This document shows, in pieces, positions 8,186 through 17,358 of a DNA stretch of 64,000 nucleotides (position 1 is the first letter of the stretch; each line of letters starts with the position of its first letter). This DNA is from Cylindrospermum stagnale PCC 7417 (GTDB lineage: Bacteria > Cyanobacteriota > Cyanobacteriia > Cyanobacteriales > Nostocaceae). The DNA lies in contig NC_019757.1 in assembly GCF_000317535.1 (NCBI RefSeq), positions 2,682,501 to 2,746,500 on the forward strand, read 5' to 3'. The notes beneath the pieces are model-generated. The model was not told the DNA's origin. It made no database searches and saw only the letters and a program-made list of their open reading frames with translations. The translations under genes were made by a program, and so were the position numbers.

Positions 8186-10780
8186 ATGCGTACACTAATG
8201 TATTCAGAATCTCCAATGAATCCGCTAGCTATTGAGCGACAGCAGTATCAAGCTGGCTTGGCGTTTGAGAAACATTACTGGACTTTTCCCAACTCACTCA
8301 AAGATTCCCCTATTTCTCTATTTAAATGCGTGAGGTCAGATAGCACATTACCCTTCACCGCTATCAAAGAAAAATATGTATTCCATATCAATGAATCTGA
8401 TTATCCAGAAGAAGCTAGACCCTTCATGGATTACCTATTGCCTAATGCCATTCCTAGCCCACCCCTACATTTCACGTTTCTCTATGAAACACCCCTTTCT
8501 CTAATCAAGAAAGGTGATGATCGTGAGGTTAAACATAGTCTTATCTGGCATCTTTTGCAGTCCTCTAAAACACCTCTCTATTTAGTTTTTTCCTGGGAAA
8601 TTATTAAGCCCTTAGATTCAGAACCAAAAACCACACGACACCTGGTAGATAGTGTTTTAGGTTATCGTTGGACAGGTGAAAGCAAGCCAGGATTATTAGC
8701 ACTGCTTGATGAAGAGACTCGACAACGCGCACTTTTATCGCTAGGCGTAAAAGGATTTACCCGCCTCTATATACTGGCAACTTCTCTCGAACTAGATAGT
8801 ATGCCCCCGGATGCTCTAGCAACATTAAACAGCCTGACATCCTATTTAGACGATGATACTTACTACCCATCGTTTCATTCCTTAGTATCCCAGTGTGATT
8901 GGATATTAACTACTCATAATTTAGTACCTGGACACGTTCCATTTTGTTTATACAGCCCACAAGATATACGCCCCTTGTTAAGAGAAATTCATCAGCAAAC
9001 TGCCAATGAAGATAACCGCGAGCTAATTGAAACCAGCGAAATTTCTGCGTTACCCAATCCAGAAGTATTGCAAAATAGCTCATTATCAGAGGATGCAACG
9101 CTGGTGACGCAACCCAACGTGGTGTATGAGGTTTCTGTCTCAGATATCGTGCAACTAGAAACGCTGGTAGGGGCAACAGAACTCTCTTTGGCTAGGACAG
9201 ACGTAACTCGGCTTGATGAATTATTACAATTTAGGTCATTGCGACATTTAAATTTAGATGGAACACCTTTAAAAGATTTGAAAACACTTGCTCAAATGAA
9301 CTGGTTAGAGTCACTTTCTTTAAGACAAGTACAGATCAAAGATATCAGTCCTCTTACTTCATTAAATTCACTCAAAAATTTAGCAATTAGTAGAAAGCCG
9401 TTTGAAGGCTTGCAACCATTGGGAGAGTTAACCAGTCTTGAGTCATTATCGTTGGACAGAATGCAGATAACCGATTTAGCTCCAATTATCTCATGCCAGT
9501 CATTAAAGCGACTATCACTGAACTACACACCATTAGAGACAGTTAATGATATTGCGAAAATCCCCTCACTCCAGCATCTTTCTCTAGATTCAACAAAAGT
9601 AACTAACTTTCAGCCGCTAGCTTTGCTGCCATCCTTAGAATATTTATCGATTAGTGATAATCAAATAGAAGACATTACACCTTTATCTTCCATAACTGGA
9701 TTGAAAGATTTGATAGCCGAACGTATAAATTTAGAGGATTGGTCACCACTACAACAAATGCAAAATTTAGAGAAACTTAGTGTCCAAGACAGCTCAGTTT
9801 CTGATATTTCCTTTTTAGCTCCTATTTCAAAACTGCAAATTTTAAATTTATCAGGAACAAGAGTGGTTGATGTGTCCCCCCTACAACAGCTAGTTGAACT
9901 TAGGGAACTTTCCCTATTTAATACAGAAGTCAACGATATTAGAGTGCTGGTTGGTTTAAATCATTTAAAAACATTATATCTTGATTCATCGGCAGTTAGA
10001 GATTTTAGTCCGCTGTCCCACCTGCCCACAATTGAGAGTTTATCCCTCTCTTCTTCCAGCATTATTGACCTTTCGTGGTTGCCTAACCTTACAAATCTTA
10101 AAGAGCTATGTTTAGACTACACAGAGGTAGCTGACATTTCTGCATTAGAAACATTGCCAAATCTAGAAAAACTTAATTTAAAAAAGACAGATATCCAAAA
10201 TTTTAGCAAACTAACTACTTTATCTAAGCTCATATCTTTAAACTTGCATTCTTGTGAAGTAGAGGATCTTTCGTGGCTGATAAGTTTGCATGACATTCAA
10301 GAGCTTATTTTGAGTAGAACTGGTATACAAGATATTAATTTATTGGCTGCTCTCGCGTATTTAAAGGTGCTTGATTTAAGTGAGACTGAGGTTGAATCTA
10401 TTAATGCGTTGGCAGATAGTGCCCATTTAGAGGTGCTTGATATAAGTGAAACTAAGGTTCAATCAATTGAGGCATTAACTAATGCACGCGCTCTAAGGAG
10501 CTTGAATTTGAACCTGACATCGGTTGAGAATCTATCACCTTTAAAGAACTCATTACAACTTGAAGAATTGAGTATCTGGCGGACGCCAGTTTCTGATCTA
10601 TCGGTGCTAAACAACTTCAAGCACCTGAAAAAACTGGATATTAGAAATACTTCTGTTGAAGATTTTAGTTCTCTGTTAAATTTACCAAGGCTATGGCAAC
10701 TCCGGATCAACCCTAATCGTGTAAATGTTGATGTTTATGAAGCTCTGAAGCGTCGCCATAGACTATTTCCAGAGGAATAG
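8186..10780 (+). CDS. Large leucine-rich-repeat protein with an unknown N-terminal domain
   Basis: The protein has 864 residues. Residues 1-300 form a globular domain I do not recognise (FEKHYWTFPNSLKDS, SVLGYRWTGES, LDEETRQRALLSLGVKGF). From about 310 to 850 it is a run of roughly 22-residue leucine-rich repeats of the internalin-like type (L..L.L..T.V.DISPL..L). It has no signal peptide, so it is likely cytoplasmic. It lies between the toxin cassettes and a third HEAT gene. Its role could be binding or recognition in the toxin island. Three Met codons occur within the first 11 residues, so the exact start is uncertain. Confidence 0.8.
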   Translation: MRTLMYSESPMNPLAIERQQYQAGLAFEKHYWTFPNSLKDSPISLFKCVRSDSTLPFTAIKEKYVFHINESDYPEEARPFMDYLLPNAIPSPPLHFTFLYETPLSLIKKGDDREVKHSLIWHLLQSSKTPLYLVFSWEIIKPLDSEPKTTRHLVDSVLGYRWTGESKPGLLALLDEETRQRALLSLGVKGFTRLYILATSLELDSMPPDALATLNSLTSYLDDDTYYPSFHSLVSQCDWILTTHNLVPGHVPFCLYSPQDIRPLLREIHQQTANEDNRELIETSEISALPNPEVLQNSSLSEDATLVTQPNVVYEVSVSDIVQLETLVGATELSLARTDVTRLDELLQFRSLRHLNLDGTPLKDLKTLAQMNWLESLSLRQVQIKDISPLTSLNSLKNLAISRKPFEGLQPLGELTSLESLSLDRMQITDLAPIISCQSLKRLSLNYTPLETVNDIAKIPSLQHLSLDSTKVTNFQPLALLPSLEYLSISDNQIEDITPLSSITGLKDLIAERINLEDWSPLQQMQNLEKLSVQDSSVSDISFLAPISKLQILNLSGTRVVDVSPLQQLVELRELSLFNTEVNDIRVLVGLNHLKTLYLDSSAVRDFSPLSHLPTIESLSLSSSSIIDLSWLPNLTNLKELCLDYTEVADISALETLPNLEKLNLKKTDIQNFSKLTTLSKLISLNLHSCEVEDLSWLISLHDIQELILSRTGIQDINLLAALAYLKVLDLSETEVESINALADSAHLEVLDISETKVQSIEALTNARALRSLNLNLTSVENLSPLKNSLQLEELSIWRTPVSDLSVLNNFKHLKKLDIRNTSVEDFSSLLNLPRLWQLRINPNRVNVDVYEALKRRHRLFPEE

Positions 10781-10912
10781 GTTTGGCGAAACACACTCAG
10801 GAATCAAAATGATCACAATCACTGAACAACGTAAAATTAATTTACTCCCACATTAGGCTTTGTAGGAAGCTGAATTATTACTCATTTACCGTGAGATTCT
10901 TAAACTGGGATT

Positions 10913-11647
10913 ATGGGATGTAAAAAAGTAATTTTCGATATTCTTAGCGGTCTTAATGTAGAGTATGAAAGCCCAACAAAAATAGGAAATCTGGAGTATG
11001 AGTGTTTAACTAAGTTATATCAACTGGGATCTGAATGTTCAGAAACACTAATGCAGACTGGTCAAGAGTTACTAGAGCGATGTGAAGAATCTGAAGATAT
11101 TGAGTATAAGTTTCAGTTGGTTCTGGACTCCTTAGCTAAACGCTGCCATCCTGGTGCTTTAGAACTAAATATCGCAGCACTTGTCAGTGAAAAAACTAGG
11201 GATAAGGAAGCTTACATTAATTTATTAGCAACTTTTAAAAATCCGCTGGCAATTTCGGCGCTAGTTCATGCCATAAAAGCTGATGATTCTACTGGAGAAG
11301 AAGAGGGGGGAATACGTTACAAAGCTATTGAATTGCTTCATCTTCTTGGGGCAAAAGAAGTAACATCAATGATTATTCCTTTTGTTAAAGATTCTGCTTA
11401 TCGAGTAAGAGAATCTGCCATTGACTTCTTGGTAAAGTTTGATATTCGTGAAGTTGCACCTATTTTTGTTGACCAACTTGCTCAGGAAGAATACCCTATT
11501 AACCTTGCAAAACTTATTTCTGGTTTGGTGTCTTGGAAATGGACTGATACTTTGCCTGAATTACGAGAACTTCTTGCAAGTGATTGGGTTCGTAATGACA
11601 AAACTCTTCAGACAACGGTATCAAACGCCATTTTAGCCCTTAGTTAA
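10913..11647 (+). CDS. HEAT-repeat protein
   Basis: The protein has 244 residues and is all helical. Residues 70-230 contain HEAT-like pairs (YINLLATFKNPLAISALVHA; YRVRESAIDFLVKFDIREVA). It is the third HEAT-type protein in the island, 133 bp after the LRR gene. A role as an immunity or scaffold protein is possible, but no toxin lies directly upstream. Confidence 0.65.
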   Translation: MGCKKVIFDILSGLNVEYESPTKIGNLEYECLTKLYQLGSECSETLMQTGQELLERCEESEDIEYKFQLVLDSLAKRCHPGALELNIAALVSEKTRDKEAYINLLATFKNPLAISALVHAIKADDSTGEEEGGIRYKAIELLHLLGAKEVTSMIIPFVKDSAYRVRESAIDFLVKFDIREVAPIFVDQLAQEEYPINLAKLISGLVSWKWTDTLPELRELLASDWVRNDKTLQTTVSNAILALS

Positions 11648-11724
11648 CTAGAAGTGTGAAAGGCAGATGTATAATTAGCAGCATTATCCTCTGTAGCTCT
11701 TCACCTAACTAGAAATAAATTTAA

Positions 11725-13566
11725 ATGACTACTTATACCCAAAACCATCAACTAAACACTGAATTAACCCTCCAAGATTCCGAACAATCTCCCCTAACCG
11801 TCCAAGCTAAAACGCTCACCCTTACCACCCAAAACGACATCCTCATCGAGTCCCGTCTCACCTTCCACGTCAACCCAGAACTCTACCAACGCATCCACAC
11901 CCAAGGATTATTCAATCTGCAACCCGAATTACGCGGTTCTTTGACTAACGGGGAATTTGATAGCGAAACCAACATCGCAATCACAGCCAGTTTAAAACCC
12001 GATTTATTACCACATCTCACCCCACACTTAGATAATGCACCTGCTTATCTACAAAAACTTAGTCAAGAAAACCCAAGTAATCCACTTTTATCTACTGAAA
12101 GTTGGTTAGGCTTACAAGTCAATCAACAACGCTTACCAATTGCAACCGGTTATAGTACCTTTTGGGATTATGTGAACTTTACAGCAATTAGTGGTGAGAA
12201 TCTTGACAGTGAACAAATTAGCAAGGGCGTCAGCAACTTCTTTGAAAATTGGGCAGAGGCTAATCTTGAGCCTATTGCTAACGATGCCATTTCGCAAGTG
12301 CTGTCTGAAGTAACTCAAGGGCTTGAAGAATGGATTGATAGCAGTATATCAGCCATTACTTCAGAAACCCTAACTCAAGCCTTTTCAGAAATTGCCAAAG
12401 CTTTTGAAAAATTAGTTGAGCCTAGTGAATTTGACACCAATCAACAAAATATTGCTAGTCAAAATATATTTGCAGCAATGGTTGATTTCTTCAAAATAGA
12501 TGACTGGACTTGTATCAAGATTGAAGGTGAAGCAGCATTGCAGATGGCATTTTCTGGGAAAAATGGTGTATGTAATTGCTACGCTAAAGCCAAAGAGATA
12601 GAGCAGCAATTCGTCTTTTACTCTATTTGCCCCGTCATAGCTCCAAAATCTAAGCATCAGGCTATTGCAGAATTTATTGCTAGGGCAAACCATGACATGA
12701 TTATCGGCAATTTTGAACTAGATTTTAACAGTGGAGAAATTCGCTACAAAACCAGTATTAATGTTGAAGACGGTAAACTCAGCTTTAACTGCATTAAGAT
12801 TTTGGTTTACACCAACGTCAAGATGATGGATAAATATCTTGCAGGAATTTTATCTGTAATTAATGATAATGTTTCGCCCATGTCTGCGATTAAGCAAATT
12901 GAACTGATGCAAGATGTTTCCCAATCATCAGATGAAATTGTGCAGAGTTTAGTTGTTGCACCTACTGATAAACCAGAAGAGTTAGTGGTTAACTCAACTT
13001 TGCAACTAGAAATACAGCCACAGGAGGAAAAAATCCCGGAAAGACAATCTCATATATTAGCCAGATTAACACCAGATGAAATTGGTAAATTACATCAAGC
13101 ATTGCAGATGCTGGAACCTTATCAGCGTAAACAAACTCAAGCAATTTTAGAGAAAGTCAAAGGATTAATTATTGCTAGATTGGGTAATTTGGGAACAGAA
13201 GTATTTGATGAAGCATTTACTTTTTTTACTAAAACTAAATTTCCGGGAATTATTCTAAAATTAACTCAACGTTATTCTAGAATGGCGGGACAGACAAAAT
13301 TATTTATACAGCAATTAAAAGATTGGATTAAACAATATGGTGAAGCAGCAGATAATTCTGACATCAACCTAGCTATAGAAGATTTGGAAAAACTATTTGG
13401 TCGGATTAACAAGCGTCTGGAAGAACTACCAACAGATAAGTTGCTAGGTGAAAAAGAACTAATATATTTACTTGAGATTGAACAATTTAGGGAGCAGTTA
13501 GCATTTTTTGATAAATTTATCAAAAATCTCCCTGAAAAACCTCCAGACGGATTGGCTTCTACCTAA
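11725..13566 (+). CDS. YbjN-domain protein
   Basis: The protein has 613 residues. Residues 1-160 form a beta-rich unrecognised domain. Residues about 245-375 match the YbjN family (DFFKIDDWTCIKIEGE, then YSICPVIAPKSKHQAIAEFI and IRYKTSINVEDG). Residues 440-610 are helical, with a likely coiled coil. YbjN has a fold related to type III secretion chaperones. In this island it could be a chaperone for the giant toxin; that is inference from fold and location. No signal peptide is visible. Confidence 0.65.
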   Translation: MTTYTQNHQLNTELTLQDSEQSPLTVQAKTLTLTTQNDILIESRLTFHVNPELYQRIHTQGLFNLQPELRGSLTNGEFDSETNIAITASLKPDLLPHLTPHLDNAPAYLQKLSQENPSNPLLSTESWLGLQVNQQRLPIATGYSTFWDYVNFTAISGENLDSEQISKGVSNFFENWAEANLEPIANDAISQVLSEVTQGLEEWIDSSISAITSETLTQAFSEIAKAFEKLVEPSEFDTNQQNIASQNIFAAMVDFFKIDDWTCIKIEGEAALQMAFSGKNGVCNCYAKAKEIEQQFVFYSICPVIAPKSKHQAIAEFIARANHDMIIGNFELDFNSGEIRYKTSINVEDGKLSFNCIKILVYTNVKMMDKYLAGILSVINDNVSPMSAIKQIELMQDVSQSSDEIVQSLVVAPTDKPEELVVNSTLQLEIQPQEEKIPERQSHILARLTPDEIGKLHQALQMLEPYQRKQTQAILEKVKGLIIARLGNLGTEVFDEAFTFFTKTKFPGIILKLTQRYSRMAGQTKLFIQQLKDWIKQYGEAADNSDINLAIEDLEKLFGRINKRLEELPTDKLLGEKELIYLLEIEQFREQLAFFDKFIKNLPEKPPDGLAST

Positions 13567-13746
13567 TAAACATTTTCCACTAGGCTGATTTCAAGTTGTA
13601 TTGACAAAAGCGTCTGAGGAATGCGATCGCGCGTAGCCTGTCCGAATCACCCAGCGCAGTGCCTTCATGCGATCGCATTTCCAATGGATGTATTGAAACA
13701 TTTCTGGGTCTTGAAAGCGGGATATAACTTCAGATATCAGCACTGA

Positions 13747-14979
13747 TTACTCATTTTGGCGGCAAATGCCAAACACTGAAGTATAACCGTGGAGGAAGGT
13801 ACTACCACTAACTGGGCCGATTTCGCCGCTACAGAAAAAGCCGCCTAGGGGGATATGATTGAGATAGCGCCTAAATAACTCAGAATCAAAATTGGGTTTG
13901 CCGTAGAGTCCTGCACCGCGTCCCAAACAGGTAAACATTAAGGCAGCAACGGCAGAGGGTTCGGTGCTGTGTTGGCTTTGATAGCGTTCTAGGAGTAATT
14001 CTAAGTCTTCAGCCGAGGCTTGGGCATCGCGCAGGTGGAATTGCAGCCGTTGACCAGGACGAACGCGATCGCCAATTGCGATCGCTCCTGCTGATGGATC
14101 TACTCCGAGGATGCTGCGAATTAAAAAGTCTCCCTGCTGCAAACAAGGCTTAAATCCATCCATCGCTACACCGACAAACAGAGAGTGCTGTGCCAGCATC
14201 CGTTCTTGTTCGCTGAGACTGCCAATTAAATCTCGCAACACCACCAAGGGTACTTTCTCATCCAACTCGAGGATGATATTGCGCTCAGATTTGGTCACTT
14301 GCAATGGCTCGCCAATCGGTCTACATCCTTGGGCGACAATTGTTTCCACAACAATATTACCGCTCAAAGCTAGACCCACCGTTCCCTCGCGATATAGGCG
14401 TTGGTGCTGGCTGCCTCTGGCATCGTTACAAAATAGGGCAATCCGACCACCCATACCCCCACCACTAGCCTGTCCCCCCAGAACCACCGATCCAGGATAA
14501 GCAAAATCTAGCCCCTGCAATAAATCTTTGATCCCCGAAGAAAAAGAACTGGACAGCAAGATAAACTGGGGGGCTGGTGATGGTGGTACACCGATTAAAT
14601 CAATCCAAGCCTCTGGCGGACTATCCAAGTCAGGTAACTCTTCACTAACAACATGAAAGACTTGAACATTCACCCCTGGAAGATGGGCTAATGTCAGGCT
14701 GATGGCTGGTTCTGCTTCTATTTCTTGGGGTTCTCCCTTAACTGTCGTACCAATCACACCTCCACCACTACAGCCAATTAGCATCGGTACTGAAAGTTTA
14801 TCAGCCAGCAAAGGTAAGAGTCGCGAATACTCACTCGTAAAAGCAGACGAAATGAAGATCAGCCCTATATCCGCAGGTGCTGTTAAAGATGAGACAGCTT
14901 GTTGCACTACATCTGCAACAGCTGCTTCTAAAGAATGATGAGTTGACAGGGCGTTTGCCCACTGCATTTGGTCTGCCAT
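13747..14979 (-). CDS. FIST domain signal-transduction protein
   Basis: The protein has 410 residues. Residues 15-215 are a FIST N domain (LIGCSGGGVIG; VVLGGQASGGGMGGRIALF) and 225-395 a FIST C domain (LFVGVAMDGF; GLYGKPNFDSELF; GGFFCSGEIGPVSG). FIST proteins are thought to bind small ligands such as amino acids and feed into signalling. There is no attached output domain. It is transcribed toward the toxin island and ends the accessory region. Confidence 0.88.
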   Translation of the reverse strand: MADQMQWANALSTHHSLEAAVADVVQQAVSSLTAPADIGLIFISSAFTSEYSRLLPLLADKLSVPMLIGCSGGGVIGTTVKGEPQEIEAEPAISLTLAHLPGVNVQVFHVVSEELPDLDSPPEAWIDLIGVPPSPAPQFILLSSSFSSGIKDLLQGLDFAYPGSVVLGGQASGGGMGGRIALFCNDARGSQHQRLYREGTVGLALSGNIVVETIVAQGCRPIGEPLQVTKSERNIILELDEKVPLVVLRDLIGSLSEQERMLAQHSLFVGVAMDGFKPCLQQGDFLIRSILGVDPSAGAIAIGDRVRPGQRLQFHLRDAQASAEDLELLLERYQSQHSTEPSAVAALMFTCLGRGAGLYGKPNFDSELFRRYLNHIPLGGFFCSGEIGPVSGSTFLHGYTSVFGICRQNE

Positions 14980-15707
14980 TAGTTCTCGGCTCTTTCTCTT
15001 ATTAGGCTAGTAGTTATTAGACCTGGTAGTACTTTATAGGTGCGTATCCAGCCAATAAACGGCAACTTATGGCGCAAACCGGCTCATTGATTCTTTAGAA
15101 GGCATCTAAAGCTGCTAGACCCTACTTATCCCTGGACTTTCAGCAATCAAGGCGATGCCAATTGCTCCCAACCACAGCCCTAAAAAGGATGATAGTGGCT
15201 TGTGATTTTTATTCTTCTCCTAACAAAAACGCTACGCGATGGCACGGAGCGCCCACACTGAGCGTGATATCGCTTTTTTCCTATGTACTTTGATAGTGAG
15301 GGCATCGGAAGAGCGTGTAGGCATACACTCTCTTTTACCTGAAGAATAACGACCATTTAACTCAAGCGTCCCATCACTAGGAGTCTTACCGCTCCTTAAG
15401 GGTCATTGCTAGTTCTTTAAGTTTATCAGGAAATGTGACGAAATGAAGTCAAACACAACTTGGGTGGGTTTCCAAATGAACCACGAAGTTTTATGATCAT
15501 CTCTCTGTAGTACCAACGCCACAAAATCTTAAAACAAAAAGGTGAATGCAGTATAGTTCAGGCAGTTTGCTGTATTAGTTATGGATTATCAGGCTCACAC
15601 CCGAACTTATCAGTTAAATGGTTAAAATGGTAAGCGATAAAGTCAAAAGCTGCCATTCCTGAAATTTTTCTATACTGGTATTAACAACACACAACGAGAC
15701 TAAAGCA
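14980..15707. other. Intergenic region upstream of cp12
   Basis: About 730 bp with no supported gene. It holds pieces of the common cyanobacterial interspersed element rich in GCTACGCGATGGC/GGAGCGCC near 15228-15275. Promoters for the FIST gene and cp12 should lie at its two ends, but I cannot place them. Confidence 0.5.
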
Positions 15708-15953
15708 ATGACCAACATCCAACAAAAAACAAACAGCGACATCCAAGAAAAAATTCAAGACGAAGTGGAACAGGCGCGTACTGTCTGTGATATTTCAGGT
15801 AGCAACTCGGCAGAGTGCGCTGCGGCTTGGGATGCAGTCGAAGAACTGCAAGCTGAAGCCTCCCACCAGCGTCAAAGCAAGCAAAAAAACTCTTTAGAAC
15901 AGTACTGTGATGACAACCCCGATGCAATTGAGTGTCGGGTTTACGATGACTAA
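15708..15953 (+). CDS. cp12: CP12, Calvin cycle regulator
   Basis: CP12 is a disordered 81-residue protein that bridges GAPDH and phosphoribulokinase and switches them off in the dark through its disulfides. All landmarks are present: an N-terminal Cys pair (C27 and C37), the core AWDAVEEL at 40-47, and a C-terminal Cys pair (C67 and C76) in YCDDNPDAIECRVYDD, which docks into GAPDH. Length is typical. It is a single gene with long flanking spacers, so it probably has its own light/redox-responsive promoter. Confidence 0.97.
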   Translation: MTNIQQKTNSDIQEKIQDEVEQARTVCDISGSNSAECAAAWDAVEELQAEASHQRQSKQKNSLEQYCDDNPDAIECRVYDD

Positions 15954-16349
15954 CAATTGAGTAAGTGAATATTAATTTCATCCGGTGAGCAAGCAACTAG
16001 TAGCTCTTGACTGAATATCTTGCACCTTCACGCCACTTCTGCATAAATCTCACTTTCCCCTCGGATGATCTCCGGGGTTGGTAAAATTTAGGGGGTTACT
16101 TCCGGGGTTTTGACCCTCAGCAATAACCTCTAGACCCTAAAAAACTGGGGTTGATCTCGGTGTGGTGAGGCTATAGCAAATCGGGAGACTACTAAATCTC
16201 TTCCTGATGCCGCTAGAGGTAGGTGCAAAATATTTGTTGAAGATTTTTGAGTTGCTTGCTTTTTTAGGCAAGCTAGCTGTCTTGACTTTTCAATTTGATT
16301 AAACTGTTAATTAACAGATAAGTTTTTTATTTATCGTCTGACAAGAACT
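15954..16349. other. Intergenic region after cp12
   Basis: About 400 bp without a supported gene. It contains several G-rich copies of TCCGGGGTT near 16070-16115. I see no RNA gene. Confidence 0.45.
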
Positions 16350-16943
16350 ATGGAACAGCCTTGGTTTCGCCCTTTGGTCTGGATTGACTACCGACTGGCG
16401 ATATTATTTACAGTAATTATTCCCCTAATTCTACTGGTTTGGGCGTTTGTACAAAAAGTGGATAGCATACAACGCTTGTTAACGATTTACTGGCGAGTCT
16501 CAAGTCTGTTGGCAATCACAATTTACTTGATGATTGGCGGGTTTGGGGTAAGTTTTATCTCCGGGTTAATGGCTCGTATATTAATCCCTATTTCCCTGTG
16601 GTTCTGGGTGGATTTAAACGATGAAATTGAATATCAATCTACTGGCACTTTGAAATTGGCTTTCACTTCTTGGCGCTGGGCTATGACTGTTTATTGTATT
16701 TTGGGCACAATAGCCTTTGCACCTTTTTTAGGTTGTGCTTTTTCTGCAAATGCACTCAAAACTCCCGATTGTCAAGTCTGGTTTCAAGCCCCGTTACTGT
16801 TTAAAGAATATTTTCATGCGAATAGTAAGCCTGCCTTTTTGGGCTTTCTCGCCATCATTAGTTTAGTAATTTATGTAGTTTACTTAAGTTACTTTATTTT
16901 GATTAAGCTAGGCAAAAAAGGACGTTCAGCAGCACAACAGTAA
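16350..16943 (+). CDS. DUF3177 family membrane protein
   Basis: This 197-residue protein is conserved across cyanobacteria and has no assigned function. It has about four or five membrane segments (around residues 13-34, 48-68, 70-85, 112-133, 162-188) and the WFWVDLNDEIEYQSTGTLKL stretch typical of the family. It precedes a small conserved gene by 22 bp, suggesting an operon. Confidence 0.8.
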   Translation: MEQPWFRPLVWIDYRLAILFTVIIPLILLVWAFVQKVDSIQRLLTIYWRVSSLLAITIYLMIGGFGVSFISGLMARILIPISLWFWVDLNDEIEYQSTGTLKLAFTSWRWAMTVYCILGTIAFAPFLGCAFSANALKTPDCQVWFQAPLLFKEYFHANSKPAFLGFLAIISLVIYVVYLSYFILIKLGKKGRSAAQQ

Positions 16944-16965
16944 CTTCTAATTAAAAATTCAAAAT

Positions 16966-17262
16966 ATGAATTCTATTAGCAAGCGGCTGGAGCAATATAC
17001 TGTTAAATGCTCTCAAGAAGTTCTATTGGTAACGATAGAAATTGACAATGAGCCAGATAAAATTGCTATTTTCAAAGGCTTTTCTAGCTCTTTAATGCGC
17101 CCAACGGCATTTGATCCAGATGTGCCAGTCTTACCAGATGAGGTGAAAATTCTCAGTATTGATCGCATAGCTAGCCCTTACAATCCTGAAGCACCCTGTT
17201 ATATCCAACAAGGAATCTCTTGGGAAGCTATGCAAGCTTTGCTATCAGAGATGGGTGTCTAA
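16966..17262 (+). CDS. Conserved cyanobacterial small protein (DUF7734-like)
   Basis: The protein has 98 residues and is soluble. It contains EVLLVTIEIDNEPDKIAIFK, FSSSLMRPTAFDPDVPVLP and a C-terminal helix. I believe it is the DUF7734 type seen in cyanobacteria and plastids, but I cannot confirm the number. It lies 22 bp after the DUF3177 gene and 96 bp before cbiD. Function is unknown. Confidence 0.7.
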   Translation: MNSISKRLEQYTVKCSQEVLLVTIEIDNEPDKIAIFKGFSSSLMRPTAFDPDVPVLPDEVKILSIDRIASPYNPEAPCYIQQGISWEAMQALLSEMGV

Positions 17263-17321
17263 AAAGGGGATTTGGTACTGGGTACTAGGAAAGAAATTAA
17301 TTAATTTGGCTCGGATTTTTC

Positions 17322-17356
17322 CCAATTACCAATTACCAATTACCAATTACCAATTA
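17322..17356 (+). repeat. Five tandem CCAATTA heptamers at the cbiD start
   Basis: Five perfect copies of the 7-mer CCAATTA end 2 bp before the cbiD ATG, occupying the place of a ribosome-binding site. Such short tandem repeats are known from Nostoc-type genomes. Confidence 0.95.
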
Positions 17357-17358
17357 CC

